Positions 24,533 to 33,625 of a stretch of 64,000 nt of DNA are shown in pieces. The translations under genes and the position numbers were made by a program. The stretch covers positions 744,001 through 808,000 of the forward strand of contig CAWKGA010000008.1 of NCBI GenBank assembly GCA_963849095.1. The letters are read 5' to 3'. Below the pieces are notes generated by a model. The model searched no databases. It saw nothing but the letters and a program-made list of their open reading frames with translations, and was not told the DNA's origin. The stretch comes from JASHUC01 sp963849095 (GTDB lineage: Bacteria; Pseudomonadota; Gammaproteobacteria; Steroidobacterales; Steroidobacteraceae). The stretch's first letter is position 1. The number at the start of each line of letters is the position of its first letter.

Positions 24533-26137
24533 GTGCTCGATGTCAACACACTGCCGAACGATGTAGAGGATCTCAAGCGCCTCGTCATCGAGCACCACGC
24601 CGCCTCGGCCGCGAAGGACATCCAGCTCAACGAGCAGCGGATGCTGATCGAGCATCTTCGATTCCAGATCGCCAAGCTCCGTCGTGCCCGGTTCGGCCAA
24701 TCCTCCGAAGCCCTCGAGGGCGTCGGGCAGCTGGCGATGAGCTTCGAGGAGCTCAAGGCAGCCATCGCCGAGGCCGAGCGGCAGGTGGCTGCCGCCGGAG
24801 AGGTCCCGGCATCTGAAGCTCCGAAGGGCAAGCCGGTGCGCCGCAAGAAGCTGCCCGAGCACTTCGAGCGCATCCCACATCTGATCGAGCCGAAGGAGTG
24901 CACCTGCCCCGAGTGTGGCGGGGCGCTCACGGAGCTCGGCAGGGACGAGTCCGAGGTGCTGGAGGTGAAGACGGTCACCTTCACGGTCACCCGACACATC
25001 CGCCCGAAGAAGCGCTGCGCGAAGTGCGCAGCCATCGTGCAGGCCCCTGCACCTTCGCGTCCGATCGAGAAGAGCTTCGCGGGCGCCTCGCTCCTGGCGC
25101 TGATCCTCACCTGGAAGTACGGGTTTCATTTGCCGTTGTACCGGCAGTGCCAGATCTTCGCCCATGCGGGGCTGAAGCTCTCCCGCACGACGCTCATGCA
25201 GTGGGTGGCGGCCTCAAGCGCGCTGCTCGGACCCCTGGTGGCGGGGCTCGCCAAACACGTGCTGTCGGCGGGGAACATCCATGCCGACGACACCCCGTTT
25301 CGGGTGCTCGCGCCCGGAACCGGGAAGACCCGACGCGGGCACATGTGGACGTACGTGCGCGACGGCACCGGATGGGGATCGAGGGATCCTCCGGCGGTGT
25401 GGTATCAGTACTCGCCGAGTTGGCACGGAAAGTATCCTCAGAAGCACCTGGCCGGCTTCACTGGGAAGCTGCAAGTCGATGCCTACGCGGGCTTCGAGCC
25501 GCTGTTTCTCCCCTCATCCCCGGGGGTGCCGGCGCGTGTTGAAGAGATTTCCTGCATGGCTCATGCGAGACGACGCTTCTTCGATCTGTACGCGGCGCTG
25601 AAGTCCCCGATCGCCAAGGAGGCCCTCGAGCGCATCGGCGTGTTGTACCAGATCGAAGATCACGTCCGCGGCTCATCGCCCGAAGTGCGGCTCGCCGCGC
25701 GGCAGCAATATGCTGTTCCGCACCTCGAGGCTTTGCATGCGTGGATGACCGAGACGCTCTCCCAGATCGACAGCAGCTCGACGCTCACCGAGGCATTCAA
25801 CTACTCGCTCAAACGCTGGAAGGAGCTCTGCCGCTACTGCGAGGACGGGAGACTCGAGATCGATAACTCGATCGCCGAGCGCTCCATTCGTGGCATGGGC
25901 ATCGGGCGCCGCAATTACCTCTTCTTCGGCTCCGACACGGGCGGCGAGCGCGCGGCAATCATCTACAGCTTGATTGAATCGTGCAAACTCAACCACATCG
26001 ACCCGCAGAGCTACCTGCAATACGTGCTCGAGCGGATCGCCGACCATCCGATCAACCGCATCGAGGAGCTGCTGCCCTGGAACGTGGCCACCAAGCTCGG
26101 TCAGCCGGCCCAGGTCACCAACGCCCTGGCGGCGTAA
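24533..26137 (+). CDS. tnpC: IS66 transposase TnpC
   Basis: The roughly 534-residue transposase has an N-terminal leucine-zipper region (LIEHLRFQIAKLRRARFGQSSEAL), a zinc-binding segment (CTCPECGGALTELG and KKRCAKCAAIVQAP) and the DDE domain: NIHADDTPFRVL, LQVDAYAGFEPLF, SCMAHARRRFFDL and IDNSIAERSIRGMGIGRRNYLFFGS. I chose the GTG at 24533 because the conserved N-terminus begins there and no ATG is close. TATAAT lies just upstream at 24521-24526. Frames extending further upstream overlap tnpB and carry no domain. Confidence 0.9.
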   Translation: MLDVNTLPNDVEDLKRLVIEHHAASAAKDIQLNEQRMLIEHLRFQIAKLRRARFGQSSEALEGVGQLAMSFEELKAAIAEAERQVAAAGEVPASEAPKGKPVRRKKLPEHFERIPHLIEPKECTCPECGGALTELGRDESEVLEVKTVTFTVTRHIRPKKRCAKCAAIVQAPAPSRPIEKSFAGASLLALILTWKYGFHLPLYRQCQIFAHAGLKLSRTTLMQWVAASSALLGPLVAGLAKHVLSAGNIHADDTPFRVLAPGTGKTRRGHMWTYVRDGTGWGSRDPPAVWYQYSPSWHGKYPQKHLAGFTGKLQVDAYAGFEPLFLPSSPGVPARVEEISCMAHARRRFFDLYAALKSPIAKEALERIGVLYQIEDHVRGSSPEVRLAARQQYAVPHLEALHAWMTETLSQIDSSSTLTEAFNYSLKRWKELCRYCEDGRLEIDNSIAERSIRGMGIGRRNYLFFGSDTGGERAAIIYSLIESCKLNHIDPQSYLQYVLERIADHPINRIEELLPWNVATKLGQPAQVTNALAA

Positions 26138-26148
26138 CGAACTCTCCC

Positions 26149-26424
26149 GTGTCCAAGCCCGCGCCCAGCACCGCGCCGCTCAGCCACCTGCAATCCTTCC
26201 TCGACGACACGCGCGGTCAGATCACGATCGGGGAGATCCCGCCGATCCGCCGCGCGGCGCTCGCCGCCGAGGGCAAGAAGGCGCGCGTCGCGCTCGTCGG
26301 CCGCGACGGGGAGACGATCGCGCAGCTCCTCCAGCGCCTGGACGCCGCCGTAGGCCGCGCGATGGCCGAGGACACCGTGGTCGACGAGGTCCTGCCGGAG
26401 ATCAAGCGCCGCCGCTCTCGGTGA
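26149..26424 (+). CDS. IS66 accessory small protein
   Basis: A GTG start 12 bases after tnpC opens a 91-codon frame: LSHLQSFLDDTRGQITIGEIPP, then KKARVALVGRDGETIAQLLQRLDAAVGRAMAEDTVVDEVLPEI. It lies inside the right inverted repeat of the element. Small genes at this position recur in a subset of IS66 elements, which supports it being real; its role in transposition is unknown. Confidence 0.6.
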   Translation: MSKPAPSTAPLSHLQSFLDDTRGQITIGEIPPIRRAALAAEGKKARVALVGRDGETIAQLLQRLDAAVGRAMAEDTVVDEVLPEIKRRRSR

Positions 26425-26757
26425 GCGGCGATACTCTCCCCACGATTTCACAGCTTTGCCGATCGGCAACCGGGAATCCACGGGCCACGGCCACACGCTT
26501 ACTGCTCAAGAGCGGACCGAACGCTCTTACGCGTGACGGCTTTTGGTCAGACTCGGGCGACCCAGCTCGCCTGGGAGGGACGGTCGGAACGAGGAATTGA
26601 AGCGGAGATCTACCGAGCGCTGACCGATTTCGACACGCGCGCGGAACAGGATTCAGGAATTTTCCGGGTTGACGGGGCGGCCTGGCAGGGGGGCGTGGGA
26701 AAGTTTATTGCTCATTGAGCAAGCCAGAGTGCATGCGGTGCTCGCACAGGCGCAGCT

Positions 26758-27564
26758 TCAATGATTACCTGTGAGCACGAGGATCGCGCCGATGAGCGCG
26801 CTCGCGGGGCGCTCGACGAGCTGAGTGAACAGGTCCAGGCGGAATCCCGCTTGGGCGGCGGCCAGGGGTAAGAGGAAAAGCAGACCGATCACGATCGACA
26901 TTCCGTAGCGCCCGAGGCGCGCGAGCGGCGCCGCGAGAAAGTCGGGTAGCAGGCCGACGGCGACCCGCCCACCGTCGAGCGGGGGTATCGGAATCAGGTT
27001 GAACAGGGCGAGGATCACGTTGAGCTCGATCGAATGGGCGAGGTTGGCGAAAAACCAGCGCCCAGGTTCTGGCGGCAGGAGGGTCACCACATGAACCAGC
27101 AGCGCGGCGAGGATTGCGAGAGCGAAGTTCATGGCGGGACCCGCCGCGGCCACCGAGACCATATCGCGGCGCGGATTCCTCAGGCGGTCGAACCTCACGG
27201 GTACCGGCTTGGCGTAGCCGAACAGAAACGGGGCGTGCATCAGCAGCAGCAGCGCGGGCAGCGCGATCGTGCCGACCGGATCCACGTGCTTCAGAGGATT
27301 GAAGGAGACGCGCCCGAGCTGCCAAGCCGTATCGTCCCCACGCAGCTTCGCCACATAGCCGTGCGCGGCCTCGTGGAGTGTGATCGCAAGCAGTGCCGGT
27401 ATCACCCACGTCGAGGCCGAATAAAGTGTGCTGTCGATAAAGTTCCCCTCCAATGTTTCCAACTTCAGGCGGAGCCGCCGTCGAGCTTGCGCATCCGGAA
27501 CAGGATGTCCTCGGTTCGAGCTCAATGTCCGTGCGGAATCCATCCCGCACGCGGCACATTCCAA
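26758..27564 (-). CDS. Site-2 protease family (M50) membrane metalloprotease
   Basis: The 268-residue product has about six membrane helices. The zinc motif HEAAHG is at residues 64-69 and the second motif appears as NLIPIPPLDGGRV (N-x-x-P-x-x-x-x-DGG) near residue 190, together forming the M50 active site. Between them is a RFDRLRNPRRDMVSVAAAGPAMNF segment typical of the YwhC/rseP-less short M50B group. It lacks a PDZ domain, so it is not RseP. The first ~35 residues look non-conserved and an internal start is possible. Substrate unknown. Confidence 0.87.
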   Translation of the reverse strand: MECAACGMDSARTLSSNRGHPVPDAQARRRLRLKLETLEGNFIDSTLYSASTWVIPALLAITLHEAAHGYVAKLRGDDTAWQLGRVSFNPLKHVDPVGTIALPALLLLMHAPFLFGYAKPVPVRFDRLRNPRRDMVSVAAAGPAMNFALAILAALLVHVVTLLPPEPGRWFFANLAHSIELNVILALFNLIPIPPLDGGRVAVGLLPDFLAAPLARLGRYGMSIVIGLLFLLPLAAAQAGFRLDLFTQLVERPASALIGAILVLTGNH

Positions 27565-27780
27565 GTCACTTGACCCGAAGCCCGTCCCAGCTCGAACGCG
27601 TCATCAGGGGGACTCATCGTAGTACGAGGATGCTTTCCGCACTACGATTGCCAATGACCGCAATGGAGAGATCGGTGTGCCGCGACGGAGGACCGGTTAT
27701 GGGCGGCCTCGGCCCAATGGAACGCTGCGTGGCCATCCCGGGTACCGGACTCGACCCTGCCACCAAGGCAGAGCCCGCGG

Positions 27781-28662
27781 CTATGCGGATCGGCCAATGC
27801 TCGGGGTCTTGTCAAAATCGATCGCGTCGTGTCTCTCGGGCAGCTGATCCTCAGGTGGCCCGAAGGTCCGATTGACTATCTGACCACGCTTAACGGCGGG
27901 TCTACTGGCGATCAGCTCCACCCAGCGATTGACGTGTTTGTACTCGCCGACGGACAAGAATTCCTGTGCACCGTAGGCGCTGCGCATGATCGCGCCGTAC
28001 CAGGGCCAGACCGCTATATCGGCGATCGTATACTCATCGCCCGCCATGTATTCGTTCGTCTCCAGGTGCGTATCGAGCACGTGCAGCTGCCGCTTGGTCT
28101 CCATCGCATAGCGGTTGATCGCGTATTCGATCTTCAACGGCGCATAGGCGTAGAAATGGCCGAATCCGCCACCGACGAAGGGCGCGGATCCCATCTGCCA
28201 CATGAGCCAATTCAGCGTTGCAGCGCGCTTGTAATGTTCGGTGGGCAGAAGGGCACCGAACTTCTCGGCAAGATAGAAGAGTATCGAGCCGCTTTCGAAC
28301 AGCTTGGTCGGCGGATGAGTCGAGCAGTCGAGCATCGCTGGAATCTTGGAATTGGGATTGATCGCGACAAAGCCGCTCGAGAATTGCTCACCATCACCGA
28401 TCCTGACGAGCCAGGCGTCGTATTCCGCACCTGTATGGCCGGCGGCGAGCAGCTCTTCGAGCATGATCGTCACCTTCTGGCCATTTGGGGTGCCCAGCGA
28501 ATAGAGCTGGAGCGGGTGTTTACCAAGCGGTAGCTGCTTCTCATGGGTTGCGCCTGATATCGGGCGGTTGATGCTTGCAAACTGACCGCCGTTCTCCTTG
28601 TCCCAGATCCAGACCTTCGGTGGAACGTAGGCGGTATCGTTTGGAGGATCGCTGCTGGTCAT
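27781..28662 (-). CDS. yghU: Glutathione S-transferase, YghU type
   Basis: The 293-residue product matches the Nu-class GST YghU in length and in its long N-terminal extension (YVPPKVWIWDKENGGQFASINRPISGATHEKQLPLGKHPLQLYSLGTPNGQKVTIMLEEL). The thioredoxin-like domain has NPNSKIPAM and KLFESGSILFYLAEKFG; the helical domain has GDEYTIADIAVWPWYG. YghU has disulfide-bond reductase activity with glutathione in E. coli. It lies 38 bp downstream of an SDR gene on the same strand, likely one operon under the ArsR-type regulator. Confidence 0.92.
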   Translation of the reverse strand: MTSSDPPNDTAYVPPKVWIWDKENGGQFASINRPISGATHEKQLPLGKHPLQLYSLGTPNGQKVTIMLEELLAAGHTGAEYDAWLVRIGDGEQFSSGFVAINPNSKIPAMLDCSTHPPTKLFESGSILFYLAEKFGALLPTEHYKRAATLNWLMWQMGSAPFVGGGFGHFYAYAPLKIEYAINRYAMETKRQLHVLDTHLETNEYMAGDEYTIADIAVWPWYGAIMRSAYGAQEFLSVGEYKHVNRWVELIASRPAVKRGQIVNRTFGPPEDQLPERHDAIDFDKTPSIGRSA

Positions 28663-28700
28663 GTCGTCATCCCCGTATGCACCCGTGAATGTACCGCTCG

Positions 28701-29456
28701 CTAGAGATTCGCCATGCCGCCATCGACGTTGAGCTCGATTCCGGTGATGTAGGACGCATCGTCAGAGGCCAGGAACGCCACTGCGCTTGCGATCTCTTCC
28801 GGACGCCCGATCCGCCGCAGCGGCACACGGGCCGAGATACCGGCCTTGAACCCCTCGATCTGCTCCTCGGTCATCCCGCTGCGCCCGAAGATGGGGGTCG
28901 CAATCGGCCCCGGCGCCACGGCGTTGACACGGATGTTCCGGCTCTGCAGCTCCGCGGCGGCCGTACGAGCGAAGGAACGCACCGCCGCCTTGGTAGCGGC
29001 ATAGATTCCCATATTCTCAGTCCCCTTGGTAGAGACGACGCTCGTGTTCAGGATCACAGATGCACCGTCATTGAGATGAGGGATCGCCTTCTGCAGGGTA
29101 AAGTACACTCCCTTCACGTTGATCGCGAACAGTTCATCGAACAGCGCCTCCGGCGCGGCGGTATAGGGGGCGAACTTCCCGACGCCGGCGTTCGCGAACA
29201 GCACATCGACCTTGCCGAGCGTGGAGGCGACGGTGGAAAACAGCTGATCGATGTCGGCAAGCTTTGAGACATCGGATCGTATCGCAAGGGTCCCTGCGCC
29301 GATGGCGCTGACGGCGGAATCGAGAGTCTTCGGGTCTCGACCGGTGATTACCACCCGGGCGCCTTCCTCGTGCAATCGTTGCGCGGTTGCCAGGCCAATG
29401 CCACTGTTGCCGCCGGTCACGACAGCTACCTTGCCTTGGAGTCTATTCACGGGCAT
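28701..29456 (-). CDS. SDR-family oxidoreductase
   Basis: The 251-residue classical short-chain dehydrogenase shows the TGGNSGIGLATA cofactor motif near residue 14, an FANAGV segment at ~88, SVILNTSVVS with the catalytic Ser, and YAATKAAVR with Tyr and Lys. The C-terminus reads GRPEEIASAVAFLASDDASYITGIELNVDGG. The substrate is not predictable. It is first in a minus-strand operon with a YghU-type GST and divergent from an ArsR regulator, 74 bp away, whose putative operator covers the shared promoter. Oxidative or electrophile stress is a reasonable guess. Confidence 0.92.
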   Translation of the reverse strand: MPVNRLQGKVAVVTGGNSGIGLATAQRLHEEGARVVITGRDPKTLDSAVSAIGAGTLAIRSDVSKLADIDQLFSTVASTLGKVDVLFANAGVGKFAPYTAAPEALFDELFAINVKGVYFTLQKAIPHLNDGASVILNTSVVSTKGTENMGIYAATKAAVRSFARTAAAELQSRNIRVNAVAPGPIATPIFGRSGMTEEQIEGFKAGISARVPLRRIGRPEEIASAVAFLASDDASYITGIELNVDGGMANL

Positions 29457-29473
29457 CTCCGAATCGAATTTGT

Positions 29474-29496
29474 ATAGTTCAGTATTATCGAACTAT
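29474..29496. promoter_or_regulatory. ArsR-type operator candidate between SDR and regulator genes
   Basis: ATAGTTC and GAACTAT form a perfect inverted repeat with a 9-base spacer, in an AT-rich patch of the 74-bp divergent intergenic region. Size and symmetry fit ArsR-family operators. Binding by the neighbouring regulator would control both directions. Confidence 0.6.
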
Positions 29497-29530
29497 GGAA
29501 CCTAGCCAAAGACCGTCTTAGAATGAGCAT

Positions 29531-29857
29531 ATGACTCGTTTTGTACATCCGGCGAAGGAGGACCTCACTCTCGCGGGCGTCTTGGGCGCGCTGAGCGATC
29601 CGATGCGCCTGAAAATCCTCAAGAAGCTGCTCGACAAGCACGACGGGAGCCTGTCCTGCTCCGGCGCGGCGCCCTGCCGGGAAATGGCGAAGTCGACCCT
29701 CTCGCACCATTTCCGGGTCTTGCGGGATGCCGGATTGATCCGAACCACAAAGCGGGGCGTGGAGCATCTCAATAGCGTGCGCTGGGATGACGTGAACGAA
29801 CGCTTCCCTGGATTGCTAAAAGCGATCATGAGGTTCGAGGGTGAACCGGCGAGCTGA
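29531..29857 (+). CDS. ArsR-family winged-helix regulator
   Basis: The 108-residue product is a compact HTH_20/ArsR domain: LAGVLGALSDPMRLKILKKLLD, then REMAKSTLSHHFRVLRDAGLIRTTKRGVEHLNSVRWDDVNERFPGLL. Two cysteines (SCSGAAPC) precede the recognition helix and could sense metal or thiol state, though they are not the ELCVC motif of metal sensors. It is transcribed away from the SDR-GST operon and probably represses it. Similar SDR/ArsR pairs are common in proteobacteria. Confidence 0.88.
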   Translation: MTRFVHPAKEDLTLAGVLGALSDPMRLKILKKLLDKHDGSLSCSGAAPCREMAKSTLSHHFRVLRDAGLIRTTKRGVEHLNSVRWDDVNERFPGLLKAIMRFEGEPAS

Positions 29858-30118
29858 TTGGACGCCGATCGGCGTCGCTGGACCGCATCGTTCGATGCGC
29901 TTGCGATACCACAAATCGTAAGGAATCCAGCAAGGCCATACGCCATCGCATTCGCGCGTGCGCGCCAATGGTACAGCGCGGAAATCATCGGGGCCAAGTG
30001 ACGGCGCTTGTATTGGCGACTCCTTCTTGCTCCCCGGTCTCGCGACAGCACCACCAGACGATATCCGGGGGAAGGCGCCCCATGCGATAATTCGCACGGG
30101 TCCACTGGTGGATGGCGC

Positions 30119-30850
30119 ATGATCGAGATCACCGGCCTTTCCAAGGCGTATGGCAATTTCACGGCCGTTCGCGATTTGAGCTTTCGTGTGTGCGCGGGAG
30201 AGGTGCTGGGACTGGTTGGACCGAACGGCGCGGGTAAGACGACGGCTCTGCGCACCCTGGCCGGGATTATTCCGCCGACGGCTGGCGAGGTGCGCATTGG
30301 CGGGTACGACATCGTCCGCGAGCCGATCGAGGCCAAGCGGCAAGTGGCGTTTATACCGGACGAGCCGCGGCTCTTCGACTACCTCACTGTCCGGCAACAC
30401 CTTGCCTTCGTGGCACGGTTGTATGGCGTCGCCAACCACGAGGCAATTGCGCGGCCCTTGCTCGATGAGCTGGAAATCGCCGATCGGGTCGATCGTCTGC
30501 CGGCAGAGCTGTCGCGGGGCATGAAGCAGAAGCTTGCCATCGCGTGTGGGCTGCTGCATTCACCGACGGTGATGATCTTCGACGAGCCGCTCACGGGACT
30601 CGATCCGCTCGGGATCCGGCGCATGAAGGATTCCATCCTGCGCCGCGCGCGGGCAGGAGCCGCAGTGGTGCTGAGCTCGCACCTGCTGCACCTGCTGGAA
30701 GAGGTGTGCTCGCACGTACTCATTCTCAAGAACGGCGAGCGCATCGCCTACGATACGCTGGCCCAGGTGCATGTTCAGTTCAGCAACGGCGATCCAGGGG
30801 CAAGTCTGGAATCTGTGTTTATTCGCGCAATCGGCGGCGCCGAATCGTGA
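30119..30850 (+). CDS. ABC transporter ATP-binding protein
   Basis: The 243-residue ATPase begins MIEITGLSKAYGNFTAVRDLSF and shows Walker A GPNGAGKTT, signature LSRGMKQK, Walker B VMIFDEPLTGLDP and the His switch SSHLLH. It belongs to the single-domain exporter ATPases of the CcmA/YadG type. The next gene, a predicted membrane component, starts by GTG overlapping this stop (GTGA), so the two form a transporter operon. The partner is frameshifted, so this ATPase may have no working permease. The chosen ATG matches the family start. Confidence 0.9.
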   Translation: MIEITGLSKAYGNFTAVRDLSFRVCAGEVLGLVGPNGAGKTTALRTLAGIIPPTAGEVRIGGYDIVREPIEAKRQVAFIPDEPRLFDYLTVRQHLAFVARLYGVANHEAIARPLLDELEIADRVDRLPAELSRGMKQKLAIACGLLHSPTVMIFDEPLTGLDPLGIRRMKDSILRRARAGAAVVLSSHLLHLLEEVCSHVLILKNGERIAYDTLAQVHVQFSNGDPGASLESVFIRAIGGAES

Positions 30851-32626
30851 CATCCGAAACGACGATGGCCCGCGCCCTGCTGTACCTGAGGGTGACATCG
30901 CTCGCGGGCCGCATCACGTCGCGATTGAAGCGCCTGAAACAGCCAAAGTATTTTGCCGGGGCTCTGGTCGGCGCGGCGTATGTGTATTTCTCCTTCCTCC
31001 GGCGCGTTCACCGGGCCTATCCCGGGCATCGTCCGGGTGCGCCTGCGTCGGGCTTTTCAACTCACGCGTTCGCATTCCTTCCGGAGCTGGCCGCACTGGT
31101 CCTACTGCTGATTCTGATCGCGAACTGGGCGAGGCCACGTCAAGCTTCGCTCGCATTTAGCGAGGCGGAGATCGCGTTCCTGTTCCCCGCACCCGTGAAC
31201 CGGCGCATGCTCGTTCACTACCGGCTGCTGGGCTCACAGATTGGAATTGCACTCACCGCGCTGATCTTCACCGTGGTGTTCGGCCGCGGCCAGGCGATCG
31301 CAGGCAATGCATGGTTCCACATCGTCAGCTGGTGGCTCATCCTCGCCACGCTGAATCTGCATTTCACGGGCACGTCGTTCGTCTACTCGAGACTGCTGAA
31401 CCGCAGCATGACCGCGGGCTGGCGCAAGGCGACCACGATCGCTGCGGTGTGGGTTCTGGCGTGCGCACTCATCGTGTGGGCTTGGAGCGCCCTGTCCCCG
31501 CCTCAGCAGAGCGATCTCAGGAATCTTCACGAATTCTCGAACTACATCGAATCGCAGCTTCACATTGGGCCTATGCCGTGGTTGCTGGCGATTCCAAAGC
31601 TCGTGGTAGCGCCGTACTTTGCCGCCAACACCACCGGCTTTCTGCTCGCACTCGGACCTGCACTGGCGGTACTCGTTGCGCACTACTTGTGGGTGGTGCA
31701 CACGGAGGTGTCGTTCGAGGAAGCTTCGATTGCGCGGGCGGAGAAGCGTGGGGCACGGATCCGCGCAGTACAGCAGGGCGACTGGCGCGGCCAATCCGCG
31801 GCTCGCAAGGCTCGAACGTCCGCCGTTCAAGCTGCGAGACACGGGGCGGCCGGAATTCGCGTTCCTCTGGAAGAACCTGCTCTCGAGCAGTGCGTTCTTC
31901 AGGCTGAACACGGCGATTACCATTGTGGCAATCATCCTCGGCGGCTCCGAATGGCTCATACGCCGCCCCGATCTGGAGGCACTCCGCCTCGCGGCCGCAA
32001 CGTCGTTCGGGGCCTTCCTTGCCATTGCGGTGGTGCTCGGACCGATGGTCGCACGGCAGGATCTGCGTGCGGATTTGCGGAACTCCGACATTCTCAAGAG
32101 CTATCCGCTGCGGGGATGGCAAATCGTACTGGGCGAACTGCTCACGCCAGTTTTGATTCTTTCCTCGTTGATCTGGATAAGCTTGCTCGCAGAATTTCTC
32201 CTGTTGCCGGCCGACAAGTTGCTCTGGCTCACGCCCTCGCTGCGGTCTGCAGCGGCGCTGGGCCTGGCCGTGCTGGCACCGCCGTTCGTGGCGATTCAGC
32301 TACTCGTGGCCAACGCGGCGACGGTGATCTTTCCAGCGTGGGCACAGTCGGCCGGTGACCGCACCGAGCGCGGCATCGAAGTGCTGGGTCAGCGGATCAT
32401 CTTCATCGCGGGCCAACTGCTCATAACCGTTGTGACTACGATTCCCGCGGCATTAATTGCGGCGGTCATCTTCTTTGTGGGGCACTGGTTGATCGGTTTT
32501 GTGTCGGCCGCTGTATTCGCGGTTGCGGCGGTCTTCATACTTCTTGTGCTGGAAGCATCGCTGGGAGTGCGCTGGCTCGGCATCCGCTTCGAGCATTTCG
32601 ACCTTTCCGCCGAGCTGCGGCCCTGA
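30847..32626 (+). pseudogene. Putative ABC exporter membrane protein, frameshifted
   Basis: Two frames together encode about 590 residues of a membrane protein. The first part (from GTG 30847) includes LRVTSLAGRITSRLKRLKQPKYF and FSEAEIAFLFPAPVNRRMLVHYRLL, typical of putative ABC exporter proteins, with several helices. Near 31740-31800 coding passes to another frame, which continues FAFLWKNLLSSSAFFRLNTA and six more helices ending at 32626. Neither half is complete alone. Either a true inactivating frameshift or a sequencing error explains it. The partner ATPase overlaps its start. Confidence 0.75.
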
Positions 32627-32928
32627 AGGCGCAGGATGGGTCGGACGATCGCGACCCATCAATCGGCCCGACCAAGCCCGCGTCGCAGGACATCCGTTCA
32701 GTGCGCCGGCCACAGCGTGATGAGCCGCGATGCACCAGCGGCGGTGCGCTGTACCACGAGGTGCTTTAACCGCGCGCTCTCATCCGCCAGCCGGTATTCG
32801 GGTTCGCAGGCCTCTGGGATCGATCGGTGTACGCGGACGGTACACGCGAGGCTGCATCCAAACGCTCACCTCCGTGCATCTTCCCTTCTAGGCACTCGAA
32901 GAGAGAGCCATATCAAGGAGCAAGTCAT
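32627..32928. other. Intergenic stretch without a recognised gene
   Basis: About 300 bases between the broken permease and the methyltransferase. Open frames give Arg/Pro-rich peptides. A direct-repeat-like GATGGGTCGGACGATCGCGACCCATC (12-base arms, partly palindromic) near 32635 could form a hairpin after the permease. I see nothing else. Confidence 0.35.
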
Positions 32929-33615
32929 ATGCGACCGAACGTCGATAAAGGCTACAGGGGTATCGGCATGGAGGGTCGGATCGCGGCCTGGTACGCGCGT
33001 AACACCGCGCGCGATATGCCGAATTTTGCGGCGCTGGCGCAGCGCGTGACCGCCGCGCTGCCGGCGGGCAGCCGCATCCTGGAGGTGGCCCCTGGGCCGG
33101 GGTATCTCGCGGTCGAGATCGCTCGGCGCGGTGCGTATCAGGTCATCGGCCTTGATATCAGCCGCACCTTTGTCGAGATCGCCGCCCGCAACGCGCGGGA
33201 GGCGAATGTGAACGTCGATTTCCGGCGGGGCAACGCCTCGGCGATGCCGTTCCCGGAGAACTCCTTCGACCTCGTTCTGTGCCGGGCAGCGTTCAAGAAT
33301 TTCTCCCAGCCGGTCACCGCAATGAACGAGATGCACCGTGTCCTCAAGCCAGGCCGTCAAGCCCTGATCGTCGACCTGCGCAGAGACGCCCCTATGGACG
33401 ACATCAATGCGTACATCAAGCAGGCGGACCTCGGCTGGGCGAATTCCGTCATCTACAAGGTGACGTTTCGCTACATGCTGCTCCCGCGCGCCTATTCGAG
33501 GCAGCAGTTCGTGGACATGGCTTCGAAGTCGGCCTTCGCAGGCGCGCACATCGATGCTTCCGGGGTCGGCTTCGAGGTCACTCTTCAGAAGGAACCCAGG
33601 CACTTCAGCTATTGA
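32929..33615 (+). CDS. Class I SAM-dependent methyltransferase
   Basis: The 228-residue product has the Rossmann-type methyltransferase motifs: RILEVAPGPGYLAVEIAR (motif I), VIGLDISRTFVEIAARNA (acidic end of beta-2), FRRGNASAMPFPENSFDLVLCRAAFKNF (motifs II-III) and EMHRVLKPGRQALIVDLRR. AAGGAG lies upstream of the ATG. This is a Methyltransf_11-type enzyme of unknown substrate. A IS630 element is inserted only 10 bases after the stop codon, so the reading frame is intact but any downstream partner is cut off. Confidence 0.88.
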   Translation: MRPNVDKGYRGIGMEGRIAAWYARNTARDMPNFAALAQRVTAALPAGSRILEVAPGPGYLAVEIARRGAYQVIGLDISRTFVEIAARNAREANVNVDFRRGNASAMPFPENSFDLVLCRAAFKNFSQPVTAMNEMHRVLKPGRQALIVDLRRDAPMDDINAYIKQADLGWANSVIYKVTFRYMLLPRAYSRQQFVDMASKSAFAGAHIDASGVGFEVTLQKEPRHFSY

Positions 33616-33625
33616 TCATTGCGTA

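Larger units (their letters stand above)
23554..26502 (+). mobile_element. IS66-family insertion sequence, intact
   Basis: The ends are long inverted repeats starting GTAAGCGTGTGGCCGTGGCC on both sides. A perfect 8-bp target duplication TGCTCAAG flanks them (23546-23553 and 26503-26510). Inside are tnpA, tnpB, tnpC and a small accessory gene in the normal order. Nothing is missing, so the 2949-bp element is probably active or recently so. Confidence 0.92.

Noticed and set aside
24451..25165. Minus-strand frames opposite tnpC
   Set aside because: They are antisense to a conserved transposase and have no domain content.
30544..30846. N-terminal extension of the exporter membrane protein
   Set aside because: This stretch lies within the ATPase gene in another frame. 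The GTG at 30847 overlapping the ATPase stop is the natural start.
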